Assembly (NCBI GenBank): GCA_963718105.1
Contig: OY970352.1
Location: forward strand, 4,588,001-4,652,000
DNA from: DASYKT01 sp963718105
Lineage (GTDB): Bacteria; Acidobacteriota; Blastocatellia; Pyrinomonadales; Pyrinomonadaceae
Length of the DNA stretch: 64,000 bases
Direction of reading: 5' to 3'
The first letter of the stretch is position 1. Each line of letters opens with the position of its first letter. The notes beneath the pieces are model-generated. The model searched no databases. It saw only the letters and a list, made by a program, of their open reading frames with translations, and had not been told where the DNA came from. A program made the position numbers and the translations under genes. Of the stretch, positions 1 through 8,268 are shown in pieces.

Positions 1-60
1 ACAAGGATCCGGCCGGCGTTCCCGGTTCTGACCCGTAACCGATCGTGCATGGTTTATCTT

Positions 61-1278
61 ATGAAAATAAATTTCAGGATCTTTTTCTGTTTATTACTGC
101 TCGTCCCTGTATATGTATTTGCGCAAAAGCCTTATTTTCCTTTGGCGGGCAGTTGGGAACGGCGCACAGTTGAGCAGGCTGGTTTTGACGGGGCAAAGCT
201 TAAGGAAGCGATCGATTTTGCCATCGCCAGGGAGCCGAAGACGCCGAAAGACCTCGAGCTTGCGCATTATCAATCTTTCGGGCGCGAGCCTTTTGGGGAA
301 GCGATCGGGCCGTTCAAAGAGCGCAGCGGTTCGGCCGGAATGATCGTGCGCAACGGTTACGTCATTGCGGAGTGGGGCGACACCCGGAGGGTCGATATGA
401 CCTTTAGCGTGACGAAGAGCTTTCTTTCGGCGACGGTCGGGATAGCGTTTGGCCGCAAAATGATCCGCAGCCTGCAAGACCCTGTGCTGGGTTATGAAGC
501 GCCGACGTTGGCCTACGATCCGCATACAAAATTCGGCGACGCGGGCAAACTCGGCAGCTCGCGCCTGATCGAGCTTTTCAGCACAGAACATAACCGCAAG
601 ATCACCTGGGAGCATCTGCTGCGGCAAACCAGCGATTGGGAAGGCACGCTCTGGGGCAAGCCGGATTGGGCCGACCGGCCGGACAAAGATGTGAACTCGT
701 GGCTTACCCGCAAGCGCAACGAACCCGGCACCGTTTATAAATACAACGATGTGCGGGTGAACGTGCTGGCGCTGGCGGCGCTTAATGTCTGGCGCCGTCC
801 GCTGCCGCAGGTGCTGAAAGAAAATTTGATGGATGAGATCGGCGCGTCGGATTCGTGGCGCTGGTACGGCTATGAAAATTCCTGGGTGGTATTAGATGGA
901 CAGGTAGTGCAATCCGTCAGCGGCGGCGGCCACTGGGGCGGGGGCATGTTTATCTCCGCGCAGGACATGGCGCGCTTCGGCCTGCTCACGGCGCGGGGCG
1001 GCCGTTGGCGCGAAAAGCAGATACTGCCGGAAGAATTTGTCAGGCAGGCGAAAACGCCCGGCCCCGCCAATGACACCTACGGTTTTATGAACTGGTTTCT
1101 TAACACCGATCATAAGCTCTATCCGGGCGCGCCCGCCTCTGCCATCACCCATATCGGCAGCGGCACTAATATCATTTACGCCGACCCGGAAAACGACATC
1201 GTAATGGTCGTGCGCTGGATAGAAAACGACAAGATCACGGAATTTGTCGAGAAAGTGTATGCGAGCTTGAAGAAGTAA
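61..1278 (+). CDS. Secreted beta-lactamase-family serine hydrolase
   Basis: A 405-residue protein of the serine beta-lactamase/esterase fold (class C, beta-lactamase-related). A hydrophobic N-terminus ending at VFAQ is a signal peptide, so it should act in the periplasm or outside. The nucleophile motif is SVTK (Ser about 116, Lys about 119), followed by YND around residue 230 in the place of the Tyr-x-Asn motif and a HIGSG stretch near the C-terminus in the place of the third motif. An in-frame ATG lies 12 bases upstream at 49; I prefer 61 because it puts the basic residues next to the hydrophobic core. Such proteins are often esterases or D-amino-acid peptidases rather than antibiotic-degrading enzymes; the substrate cannot be told from the sequence. 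Confidence 0.8.
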   Translation: MKINFRIFFCLLLLVPVYVFAQKPYFPLAGSWERRTVEQAGFDGAKLKEAIDFAIAREPKTPKDLELAHYQSFGREPFGEAIGPFKERSGSAGMIVRNGYVIAEWGDTRRVDMTFSVTKSFLSATVGIAFGRKMIRSLQDPVLGYEAPTLAYDPHTKFGDAGKLGSSRLIELFSTEHNRKITWEHLLRQTSDWEGTLWGKPDWADRPDKDVNSWLTRKRNEPGTVYKYNDVRVNVLALAALNVWRRPLPQVLKENLMDEIGASDSWRWYGYENSWVVLDGQVVQSVSGGGHWGGGMFISAQDMARFGLLTARGGRWREKQILPEEFVRQAKTPGPANDTYGFMNWFLNTDHKLYPGAPASAITHIGSGTNIIYADPENDIVMVVRWIENDKITEFVEKVYASLKK

Positions 1279-1280
1279 AC

Positions 1281-1403
1281 AAATAGCCGCAAAAAAGCGC
1301 AAGAGACACAAAATAAGAATTGGTTTTTGCGCATTTTGGGACTTTTTGCGGCAAATCTTAGAACGCTGCGCGTTCTTTGCAGGCAGGATGCCTGCGCTCC
1401 CAG
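1281..1403. repeat. Mosaic palindromic intergenic repeats (copy 1)
   Basis: The space between two convergent genes is filled by palindromes. One arm GCCGCAAAAAAGCGCAA near 1287 is answered by TTTTGCGC and TTTTTGCGGC near 1325-1354. Then comes GAACGCTGCGCGTTC (about 1360-1374) followed by TTGCAGGCAGGATGCC and GCGCTCCCAG. The last two blocks recur, inverted, at 15027-15067, and the GCAGGATGCC block also at 42060-42084. It may terminate transcription from both sides. Confidence 0.6.
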
Positions 1404-1404
1404 G

Positions 1405-3111
1405 TTACGGTGTGATCAGTGCTTTGACCGCCATTTTGGCGAGCTTCCACATTTTGCCCCAGTCGATATCGCCGTCGGTGTCTTTGCCGGTCAGCTTGTC
1501 TAAGATCAACTGGCGGAATTGTTTGCCTTCGCGGCGGAGGGTAAATTCCTTGGCGAAAGGTTTGGCGGTTTCGAAAAAGTTAAACTCGGGATCGATGCGG
1601 ATGCCGATGCCTTCGAGCGTCATCAGCGCGCGCATGATGTAGGTGAAATTCGACGGCAGGCGGAACGGGTAATCGTACATCACATCCGCCAGTTCGTAGG
1701 TGAGCTCTTTGAAATTGACTTCCTTGAATTTCAAATTCAGATAGTGTTCGAACAAACGTTCGACGATCGGTTTGACCACGTTCGGATCGACACCGGGTTT
1801 TAAGAAATCGAGCTCGATCAGATCCTGCGCGATGCCGGCCGGATCTTTGGAGACGACGTGAAAAAACGCGTCGATCATCTTCGACTGAAGCTTAGGCGTG
1901 ATGCGCCCGACCATACCGAAATCAAAAAACGCCAGCCGCCCGTCGTTCATCACCAGCAGATTGCCGGGATGCGGATCGGCGTGGAAAAAGCCGTCCTCGA
2001 GAAGCTGCTTCAGGTAAGTTTTGATCAACAGCCGGTTCGTAGTTGCGGCCGATAGGCCTTTAGCGGCCAGAAGCTCGGTTTCGATGACCTTGGTCCCGCG
2101 AATAAATTCCAGCGTCAGGACTTTCTGGCTGGTGTGCGACCAGTAGATCGTCGGCACATAAATATTTTGCCAGCTTTTGAAATTGTCGCGAAAGCGTTCG
2201 GCGTTGCGGCCTTCCTGGGCGTAATCCATCTCTTCCTGGATGGTTTCTTCAAATTCACGGAGCATTCCGGCCCAGTCGGCGTTTTCGTTAAGCTTGGGAA
2301 AACGCGCGGCGTAACCGGCGATCTTTTGCAGCAGATAAATATCGCCCCGGATCATCGCTGCCAGGTGCGGGCGCTGCACCTTTACCGCAACTTCTTCCCC
2401 GGAATACAGCCGCGCGCGATAAACCTGCCCCAGCGAAGCGGCAGCGATCGGCTCAACATCAAATTCGAGAAATGCTTCCTTCAGCGTTCGCTTTAATTCT
2501 CTTTCGATCCGGGCGTGGGCTTCGGCGTTATCGAAGGGCGGAACTTCGTCCTGCAGCGTGCCGAGTTCTTTAACAAAATTAAGCGGCAAAAGGTCGGCGC
2601 GCGTGCCTAAGGATTGCCCGATCTTGATAAAGGTAGGTCCGAGCTTGATCAGGTTGTCTTTTAGCCAGACGGCCTGCTTTTGCTGTACTTCTTCTTTGTG
2701 CGAGCCGCGATAGACGAACCAGCTCGTCAGCCGCACGCCTTTGTCAAAAAACCAACTGCCGACGCCGTTAAGCCGTACCTGCATAACAGCCAGCGGGCCC
2801 AATTGCCGGGCTTTTTCCAGGCGCTGCGCGGCAAACCGGCGCATATGACCGTGGTGCAGGTCGTAGCGGTCGAGATAGAGATAGAGTGAAAGCAGCCCGA
2901 TCACGCGTGAAACCTTAAACAGCCGCCACCAGCCGCGAATGCCCTGGTAACTCTGGGCGATAAGCTCATCTTCAGCGGTCTCCATGGCTGGTTCAACCGG
3001 AGTTAAAGCCTTGTGCCCATTGGTGTTCGGAGCATCCGGCTCAACTTTGCTTTCCCGCACTATCAGGCCCTGGCCGCTTTCTTCTGTCATTGTATCGGTA
3101 CCTGTAAACAT
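1405..3111 (-). CDS. ABC1/AarF/UbiB-family atypical kinase
   Basis: A 568-residue member of the UbiB/ADCK/AarF family of protein-kinase-like proteins, linked in bacteria to ubiquinone or other isoprenoid-quinone metabolism. All family hallmarks are visible: the KIGQSLGTRADLLP segment (KxGQ motif), the Ala-rich loop AAASLGQVYRA in place of a normal P-loop, the lysine in VAVKVQRP, an acidic EEMDYAQEGRNAERF stretch, the catalytic HADPHPGNLLV, and the metal-binding FFDFGMVGRI. The frame is open up to 3279, but the upstream part runs into a repeat element, so I start at 3111 (3090 is an alternative). Typical family length. It probably sits at the membrane; whether it is an ATPase or a kinase is not settled by sequence. 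Confidence 0.85.
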   Translation of the reverse strand: MFTGTDTMTEESGQGLIVRESKVEPDAPNTNGHKALTPVEPAMETAEDELIAQSYQGIRGWWRLFKVSRVIGLLSLYLYLDRYDLHHGHMRRFAAQRLEKARQLGPLAVMQVRLNGVGSWFFDKGVRLTSWFVYRGSHKEEVQQKQAVWLKDNLIKLGPTFIKIGQSLGTRADLLPLNFVKELGTLQDEVPPFDNAEAHARIERELKRTLKEAFLEFDVEPIAAASLGQVYRARLYSGEEVAVKVQRPHLAAMIRGDIYLLQKIAGYAARFPKLNENADWAGMLREFEETIQEEMDYAQEGRNAERFRDNFKSWQNIYVPTIYWSHTSQKVLTLEFIRGTKVIETELLAAKGLSAATTNRLLIKTYLKQLLEDGFFHADPHPGNLLVMNDGRLAFFDFGMVGRITPKLQSKMIDAFFHVVSKDPAGIAQDLIELDFLKPGVDPNVVKPIVERLFEHYLNLKFKEVNFKELTYELADVMYDYPFRLPSNFTYIMRALMTLEGIGIRIDPEFNFFETAKPFAKEFTLRREGKQFRQLILDKLTGKDTDGDIDWGKMWKLAKMAVKALITP

Positions 3112-3210
3112 ATTAACAAATCCGTTATATGAACGTATTTTGATGTCGAAATGTTTGTAGAAGTTTATCCGAAACGGGGCTTTGCCTCTAAAATACGGAT
3201 GGTCATTGCA

Positions 3211-3413
3211 TGAGGTCAGAACCCGAAGCGGTAGCGAGGGGTTTCCTTTGCTTTGATAAAGAGAGAACCACCCCGTCACGCGAAGCGCGTGCCACCCTCC
3301 TTTGTAAGGAGGGGAGTTTTAGAAACCCGGTCGCTACTCCCATCACCCCGTCAGCCGAAGCGGCTGCCACCCCTCCTCGGGCAGGAGGGAGCTTACTCCC
3401 GGTTCTGACCTCA
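3211..3413. repeat. 203-bp MITE-like element with 13-bp terminal inverted repeats
   Basis: The element begins TGAGGTCAGAACC and ends GGTTCTGACCTCA, a perfect 13-bp terminal inverted repeat. Inside are smaller hairpins such as CACGCGAAGCGCGTG and CAGCCGAAGCGGCTG, and pairs of CACCCCGTC and CCTCC blocks. A related internal fragment recurs at 48626-48688, and CCCGGTTCTGACC is seen again at about 24-36. It codes for nothing evident and has no clear target duplication. Confidence 0.6.
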
Positions 3414-3599
3414 TTTCAAATCGACGCGCAAATCCTGATTACCTCGAATCTCTTAACGACTAAATTTCCCGGCTGAGCTATGCTTTCAGGTGGCTGAGGT
3501 CGGAAAAAGAGCGGCAGGTATCTGAATTTCCCGATTTCAATGTTCTTTTTTAATTTAGCCTGCGGATTTGTGAATTTTACGAGATTTCTGGAACATTTT

Positions 3600-3642
3600 T
3601 GTAACAGGTGTAACACTGTCACACCCTGTAACTGTTACACCC
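3600..3642. promoter_or_regulatory. Cluster of TGTAACA/TGTTACA half-sites
   Basis: Five related half-sites lie in 43 bases about 90-130 bp upstream of the S41-like gene: GTAACAG, TGTAACAC, GTCACACC, TGTAACTG and GTTACACC, with GTAACAG and CTGTTAC forming an inverted pair. This arrangement resembles a repressor or activator array. The cognate regulator is unknown. The rest of 3414-3729 shows no gene. Confidence 0.4.
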
Positions 3643-3729
3643 TAATGCGAGGCCGCAAATGGCCGCGGATCTTAGATCCTAAACCTGTATTGTCACAAAA
3701 ACCTCCGGCGGCGGTGTATTAGATTTACC

Positions 3730-5439
3730 ATGTCGAAAAGCAATTATTTAGTTCGCAGCATTGTCTGGTGCATGTTGTTTTGTTTTTTGGGGCAAGCACT
3801 CGCCGCGCAAGGTATTGCGCCGAAAAACGGCGATAACGGCAAAACGGAAACGGAAAAATGGCGCGAAGACCTGCGTTATATGGCCGGGCAAATGCCTTTG
3901 TTTCATAAAGACCTGTTTCACCAGATGTCGCGCGAACAATTCGACACCGCCATCAAAAAGCTTTACGACCGGATACCCACGCTGGCCCGGCATCAGATCA
4001 TCGTCGAAATGCAGCGCATCGTCGCCATGGCCGGCGACGGCCACACCAATATTTACCCGACCCGCGATCCGAAAATAGGCTTTCACGTTTTCCCGGTAAA
4101 AATGTATTTTTTCCGCGACGGGCTATTCATACGCTCAGCCGATAAGGAGTACGCCGATCTGCCGGGAGCTAAGGTCATCAAGATCGGAAATGCCACCGCC
4201 CTACAGGCGTATACTGCCGTTCGCGAAATTATCGGGCGCGACAACGAAATGGATGTGAAATTTTTTGCCGCGCATCTGTTAGTAATGCCGGAGGTTTTGC
4301 ACGCGCTCGGGCTGAGCGGTAACGCGGAGAGCGCAAAGTTCACTTTTGAAACTAAAAGCGGGCAAAAGGTTGTCGAGCTCAGGGCCGCCGGAGCCGTCGA
4401 AATGATGCCGGCCGACACGGATATGAGCTGGCTTCCAAAAACCGGCTGGACGGACAGCCGCACCGGTGCGGGCGCGGCAGCTTCAGCAACTGCAGCCGGG
4501 CCTCTCTGGCTAAGAGATCCGCAGAATAAATTCTGGTATGAATATTTGCCCGATTCCAGGACCGTTTATTTCCAATACAACCAGGTCGGCAATAAAGATA
4601 ACGAGACTCTGGCGGCGTTTTCAAAGCGGCTTTTTGCTTTTGTGGAAGCCAATCCGGTCGAGCGCCTTGTTATCGACATGCGCTTGAACCGCGGAGGAAA
4701 CGGCGAATTTAACCGGCCGCTGCTGCTCGATATCATCAAGTCGGCCAAAATCAATCAAAGAGGAAAACTGTTTGCGATAATCGGCCGCAGCACTTTTTCG
4801 GCGGCGCAGTTTATGGCCAATAATCTGGAAAAATACACCAACTGTATCTTTGTCGGCGAGCCCTCCGGTTCGAAAGGAAATATCTATGGCGATTCGCGCA
4901 AGATCACGCTTCCCAATAGCGGAATGACGGTGCGCGTTTCGGTTTATTACTGGCAGGATTGGAACCCGTGGGACACGCGCCCATGGACCGCGCCGGAAAT
5001 TACGGCAGAGCTGACCTCGGAAGACTACCGCCTTAACCGCGACCCGGCGCTGGAAGCGGTCCTTAACTACGCGCCGCAAAAAACATTGAGCGAGGTCCTT
5101 GATGAAGCGCTGACCAAAGGCGGCATTGACGCGGCGGTAAAAAGCTTCCGCGAATTTATGGCCGAACCCGCTCATCGCTACACGTGGACAGAGCAGCCGC
5201 TGCTCGAAGCCGGGCAAAGATTATTGAATGAGAAAAAGCCTGAGCAGGCGGCTGTCCTTTTTCAGATCGACGTAGAAAAAAATCCCGAGTCTTTTCGCGC
5301 CTACTTTGCCCTGGGTGAGAGCTATTTTCAGATGGGAAAGAAAGATCTGGCTATTGCTAATTTCGAAAGGTCGTTAGAGTTAAATCCAAAGAATTACGAT
5401 GTGATCCAAAGGCTGCGTGAAGCTAAGGGCAGTAAGTAA
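3730..5439 (+). CDS. Secreted S41-family-like peptidase with C-terminal TPR
   Basis: A 569-residue exported protein. The N-terminus (about 25 residues, ending LAAQG) is a signal peptide. The central part carries peptidase S41/C-terminal-processing-peptidase features: MAGDGHTNIYP around residue 105, RLVIDMRLNRGGNGEF around 315, and GRSTFSAAQFMANNLE around 355, where the Ser of TFSAA matches the S41 nucleophile, then FVGEPSGSKGN. There is no obvious PDZ domain. The last about 60 residues form one TPR unit (RAYFALGESYFQMGKKDLA, then SLELNPKNYD). It stands alone with a possible operator cluster upstream. The substrate is unknown, and the lysine of the catalytic dyad is not clear. Confidence 0.75.
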   Translation: MSKSNYLVRSIVWCMLFCFLGQALAAQGIAPKNGDNGKTETEKWREDLRYMAGQMPLFHKDLFHQMSREQFDTAIKKLYDRIPTLARHQIIVEMQRIVAMAGDGHTNIYPTRDPKIGFHVFPVKMYFFRDGLFIRSADKEYADLPGAKVIKIGNATALQAYTAVREIIGRDNEMDVKFFAAHLLVMPEVLHALGLSGNAESAKFTFETKSGQKVVELRAAGAVEMMPADTDMSWLPKTGWTDSRTGAGAAASATAAGPLWLRDPQNKFWYEYLPDSRTVYFQYNQVGNKDNETLAAFSKRLFAFVEANPVERLVIDMRLNRGGNGEFNRPLLLDIIKSAKINQRGKLFAIIGRSTFSAAQFMANNLEKYTNCIFVGEPSGSKGNIYGDSRKITLPNSGMTVRVSVYYWQDWNPWDTRPWTAPEITAELTSEDYRLNRDPALEAVLNYAPQKTLSEVLDEALTKGGIDAAVKSFREFMAEPAHRYTWTEQPLLEAGQRLLNEKKPEQAAVLFQIDVEKNPESFRAYFALGESYFQMGKKDLAIANFERSLELNPKNYDVIQRLREAKGSK

Positions 5440-5444
5440 GTTTT

Positions 5445-5463
5445 GAGTACCGCCTTTAGGCGG
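5445..5463. repeat. GAGTACCGCC palindromic repeat (copy 1)
   Basis: GAGTACCGCCTTTAGGCGG contains the hairpin CCGCCT-TT-AGGCGG. Near-identical copies occur at 10043-10061 and 41323-41341, each just outside a gene end or start, which marks it as a dispersed REP-like unit. Confidence 0.65.
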
Positions 5464-5527
5464 CCGCTTTCTGATCGGCGTCCGCCGTCAGATCTTTGAG
5501 CGGCAGGAGCCTCTAGCTCCATATACG

Positions 5528-6481
5528 CTATTCTATTTCCAAACTACTCTGAACACCGCTGCGCAAAAAGTAACCGAGCGCCCGGCGGGAATCGCGTTCG
5601 ATCTGCGCTTTCAACTCATCGATGCCGCTAAATTTTTTCTCATCGCGGAGGCGGTGCAGAAAACGGACGCGCAGAACGTCGCCGTAAAGATCGCCGTCAA
5701 AATCAAAGATATAAGTTTCCACGGAAGGCTCGGCGTCGCCGCCAAAGGTCGGACGTACGCCAACGTTTGTGATGCTGCGCCGCCAGGTATCGCCGATCAG
5801 CGTGGCGGTGACATAAACACCTGTGCGAGGGATGACGCGGTTTTGCGGCTGGAGATTGGCGGTAGGAAAGCCGATAGTATGGCCGCGGCGGTCGCCGCGA
5901 ATAATTTTGCCTTCGACACCGTAAGGGCGTCCCAGCATCCGGCGCGCCGAATTAACACGCCCCGCCGCCAGCAGCTCGCGTATTTTCGACGAGCTGACCC
6001 GCGTTCCGCGAAGCTGCACTTCCGGCACTTCGTCGGCAAAAAATCCGAGCTCGGCGCTAATGCGTCTTAATAGTTCGATGTTTCCGGCGCGGCCTTTGCC
6101 AAAGGCAAAACCTTTTCCCAGATACACTTCCTTGGCCTGCAAACGGTCGTAAATGACCTCGCGCAAAAAATCTTCAGCCTCTATCGAGGCAAAATCGCGA
6201 TTGAAACGGATGACGATGGTTTGTTCCACGCCGAGGAATTCGAGCGCCGCCAGCCGTTGGTCGAGAGTCTGCAGCAGCGGCGGAGCGGATTCGGGGTGAA
6301 GCACCGCCCGCGGGTGCGGGTCGAAAGTAATGGCGGTCGAAACCGCGTTCAACTCTTTTGCCTGTTCGACGACGGTCTGAATTATCCGCTGGTGGCCGAG
6401 GTGCAGCCCGTCAAAAACACCAAGCGTCAGCACCGTCGGGCGCGCGATATTAGCATTCTCTGTTCCGTGAAAAATCTTCAT
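5528..6481 (-). CDS. ribF: Bifunctional riboflavin kinase / FAD synthetase
   Basis: A 317-residue bifunctional enzyme that phosphorylates riboflavin to FMN and then adenylylates it to FAD. The N-terminal nucleotidyltransferase half shows GVFDGLHLGHQRII (HxGH motif) near residue 22 and the strand LGKGFAFGKGRAGN near 120. The C-terminal flavokinase half shows GDRRGHTIGFPTANLQP near residue 195 and the Thr/Asn ligands of the family. Full length for prokaryotic RibF. It lies 55 bp downstream of, and co-directional with, the SDR and alkyl-DHAP synthase genes; the latter enzyme needs FAD, so a shared transcript would make sense, although ribF has many neighbours across bacteria. Confidence 0.95.
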   Translation of the reverse strand: MKIFHGTENANIARPTVLTLGVFDGLHLGHQRIIQTVVEQAKELNAVSTAITFDPHPRAVLHPESAPPLLQTLDQRLAALEFLGVEQTIVIRFNRDFASIEAEDFLREVIYDRLQAKEVYLGKGFAFGKGRAGNIELLRRISAELGFFADEVPEVQLRGTRVSSSKIRELLAAGRVNSARRMLGRPYGVEGKIIRGDRRGHTIGFPTANLQPQNRVIPRTGVYVTATLIGDTWRRSITNVGVRPTFGGDAEPSVETYIFDFDGDLYGDVLRVRFLHRLRDEKKFSGIDELKAQIERDSRRALGYFLRSGVQSSLEIE

Positions 6482-6536
6482 GCGAAACTAAAAGATTAAA
6501 GGGAATTTTAGATAAAGGCAAAACTCGTAAGGCCTA

Positions 6537-7325
6537 TTACTTATTCACGCCGCGTTTGGCATTGATGTAGTTGATCAGGGCGGTTTGCATTTTGTAGGGC
6601 AGGTGCCGCGAAAAAAAAACGAATAGCTTATTGGCAAAGCCGGGAATAATTACATGGGTGCCGCGCATAGTCCCTTTAAAGGCGATCCCGGCCACATCCT
6701 GCGCGGTCATTCCCGAATTTTTTTTATCTTCGATCCCGGCACGGACGCGAAATTCCGTTTGCACGACGCCGGGGCAGAGAACCGTGACACTCACACCGGT
6801 GTCTTTTAATTCGGAACGCAGCGCGGTGGAAAAAGAAAAGATGAACGATTTGCAGGCGCTGTAGACCGCCTGTTTTTTGACCGGCGAAAACGAATATACC
6901 GAAGCGACGTTAAGAATATGTCCGCGTTTTTGTTCGAGCATCGCGGGCAGCGCGGCTTTGGTAAGCTTTAGCATCGCGGTCAATTGGAGGTCGAGCATCA
7001 TCATCTCTTTCTCCATCGCGGTTTCCACAAACCGCCCGTGAAGCGCAAAGCCCGCATTATTTACCAGGACCGTAAAGCTATGGGCTGCAACTTCAGCCGC
7101 CAGTTTATTGATCGATTCGATATCGGAGAGATCGGCGGCGACAGTTTCCGTTTCGATGCCAAATTTGCCGTTGCAATCGGCGGCCACCTGGTCCAGTTGT
7201 TCCTGTTCGAGCGCGGTGAGAAAAAGGTTGAAACCCGCGGCGGCAAATCGGTAAGCGAGCGCCTTGCCGATCCCTGATGAAGCGCCGGTAATTAGTGCCC
7301 ATTTTTTGTCATCGGTATCGGTCAT
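6537..7325 (-). CDS. SDR-family reductase, candidate alkyl/acyl-DHAP reductase
   Basis: A 262-residue classical short-chain dehydrogenase. It shows the nucleotide-binding TGASSGIG near residue 13, LVNNAG, the catalytic Ser in LNVASVYSFSP and the catalytic YSACK. The open frame extends to 7373, but the ATG at 7325 follows the upstream gene's stop (TAG at 7329-7327) with one base between them and starts right before the Rossmann fold, so I choose it. The gene is tightly coupled to an acyltransferase and lies downstream of alkyl-DHAP synthase. In eukaryotes the reduction of alkyl-DHAP is done by an SDR, so that role is proposed here from context only. Confidence 0.8.
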   Translation of the reverse strand: MTDTDDKKWALITGASSGIGKALAYRFAAAGFNLFLTALEQEQLDQVAADCNGKFGIETETVAADLSDIESINKLAAEVAAHSFTVLVNNAGFALHGRFVETAMEKEMMMLDLQLTAMLKLTKAALPAMLEQKRGHILNVASVYSFSPVKKQAVYSACKSFIFSFSTALRSELKDTGVSVTVLCPGVVQTEFRVRAGIEDKKNSGMTAQDVAGIAFKGTMRGTHVIIPGFANKLFVFFSRHLPYKMQTALINYINAKRGVNK

Positions 7326-7326
7326 T

Positions 7327-8157
7327 CTAAAAGAACGGCTTAAGGGGCTCAGCGCGAGACGCAAAATATTCATTTTCGAATTGCTTGATCGTTCCCGCGA
7401 TCTGCCCGACGATCTCGTTATAAGCCGCTTTGCCTCTTTTTTCCGTAACGGGTTCGATCACTTTCATCGACATTGTGAAACGCGAACCGCGCGGCGGGTA
7501 ATTTGAAAAAGAATTTTGTTTATCGCTGCGCAGGTGAATGCATAAAACCTTAGCGCCCTCCAGCGAATAAATTATCTTGCCCACGCCGGCCGTGATCTTT
7601 TCCGGATCGAAAAAACCTTTTCGCGAACGCTGCCCTTCGGGAAAGATCAACACCACATTGTTTTGCAGCAGCAGATAACGGCACAGCCGCAGCACATCAT
7701 TTTTATGTTCGTTGCTGCCGTCGCGATGAATAAAAATACATTTGGTGAGATAAAGCGTGAGGTGATATCGCAGTTTTTTCTTAAAGAAATCGCCCGCCGG
7801 CAGATTCCATGTAAATGCTTTGTAATTAAAGAGATACCAGCCATTAGACGCCAGCCCCCAGATGATCAATGCCGAGTCGATAAAGGTCAGATGGTTGGCA
7901 CAGATGATCAGCGGCGAATCTTTGTCTTTATTCTTCCAGATCTCGCGATATTGCTTTCTGACCTCGCGCATGTTTTCGATGCTGTAACCGCAGACGCGCA
8001 TCATCAATACCAGTAATCCGCCAAACGGCAGCAGCAGCAGCCAGCAAAAGAACGCCTGCAGATTCGTTTTAGAGATCGTGCCTGCATCCGGCTGGTCAAG
8101 GCGGCTAAGCAAACGCGCCTTTGGATCGAAATTTGGTATTTCTTTCACTTCCTGCAT
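7327..8157 (-). CDS. PlsC-like 1-acyl-glycerol-3-phosphate / DHAP acyltransferase
   Basis: A 276-residue membrane-associated acyltransferase of the PlsC/AGPAT superfamily. After a hydrophobic segment around residues 35-55 comes the catalytic HX4D motif in ANHLTFIDSAL (about residue 98), then FIHRDGS, the substrate-binding FPEGQRSRKG (about 175), and IYSLEGAKVLCIHL. It transfers acyl groups to a glycerol-phosphate-type acceptor at the inner membrane. Its stop is one base before the SDR start, so translation is probably coupled. Placed between alkyl-DHAP synthase and an SDR, it could be the DHAP or alkyl-glycerophosphate acyltransferase of an ether-lipid pathway; the acceptor cannot be read from the motifs. 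Confidence 0.85.
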   Translation of the reverse strand: MQEVKEIPNFDPKARLLSRLDQPDAGTISKTNLQAFFCWLLLLPFGGLLVLMMRVCGYSIENMREVRKQYREIWKNKDKDSPLIICANHLTFIDSALIIWGLASNGWYLFNYKAFTWNLPAGDFFKKKLRYHLTLYLTKCIFIHRDGSNEHKNDVLRLCRYLLLQNNVVLIFPEGQRSRKGFFDPEKITAGVGKIIYSLEGAKVLCIHLRSDKQNSFSNYPPRGSRFTMSMKVIEPVTEKRGKAAYNEIVGQIAGTIKQFENEYFASRAEPLKPFF

Positions 8158-8268
8158 CTTGATGTATCGCCAGCGTCCCGCTGACTGTCCTGACGGCGTC
8201 TCGCCGCCAGATTTCTAAAAAGCGTGGGGCGGGACGCCCACACGACTGCCAGCGAGACGCTGGCGATA
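8158..8268. repeat. Nested palindromes between alkyl-DHAP synthase and acyltransferase
   Basis: The whole gap is palindromic. GTATCGCCAGCGTCCCGCTG is mirrored by CAGCGAGACGCTGGCGATAC at the other end, and inside lie GGCGTCTCGCC and GCGTGGGGCGGGACGCCC. The shared core GCG(A/G)GACGC recurs within the block. It may fine-tune expression within the operon by RNA folding. Confidence 0.55.

Noticed and set aside
61..1278. First gene as a beta-lactam resistance determinant
   Set aside because: It has SxxK and a Tyr motif, but the broad serine-hydrolase family includes many esterases and peptidases. Nothing specific to beta-lactamases is seen.
1405..3279. Longer form of the UbiB-like protein starting at 3279
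   Set aside because: The extra N-terminus is translated from the MITE-like repeat and is unlike the family. Starts at 3111 or 3090 fit better.
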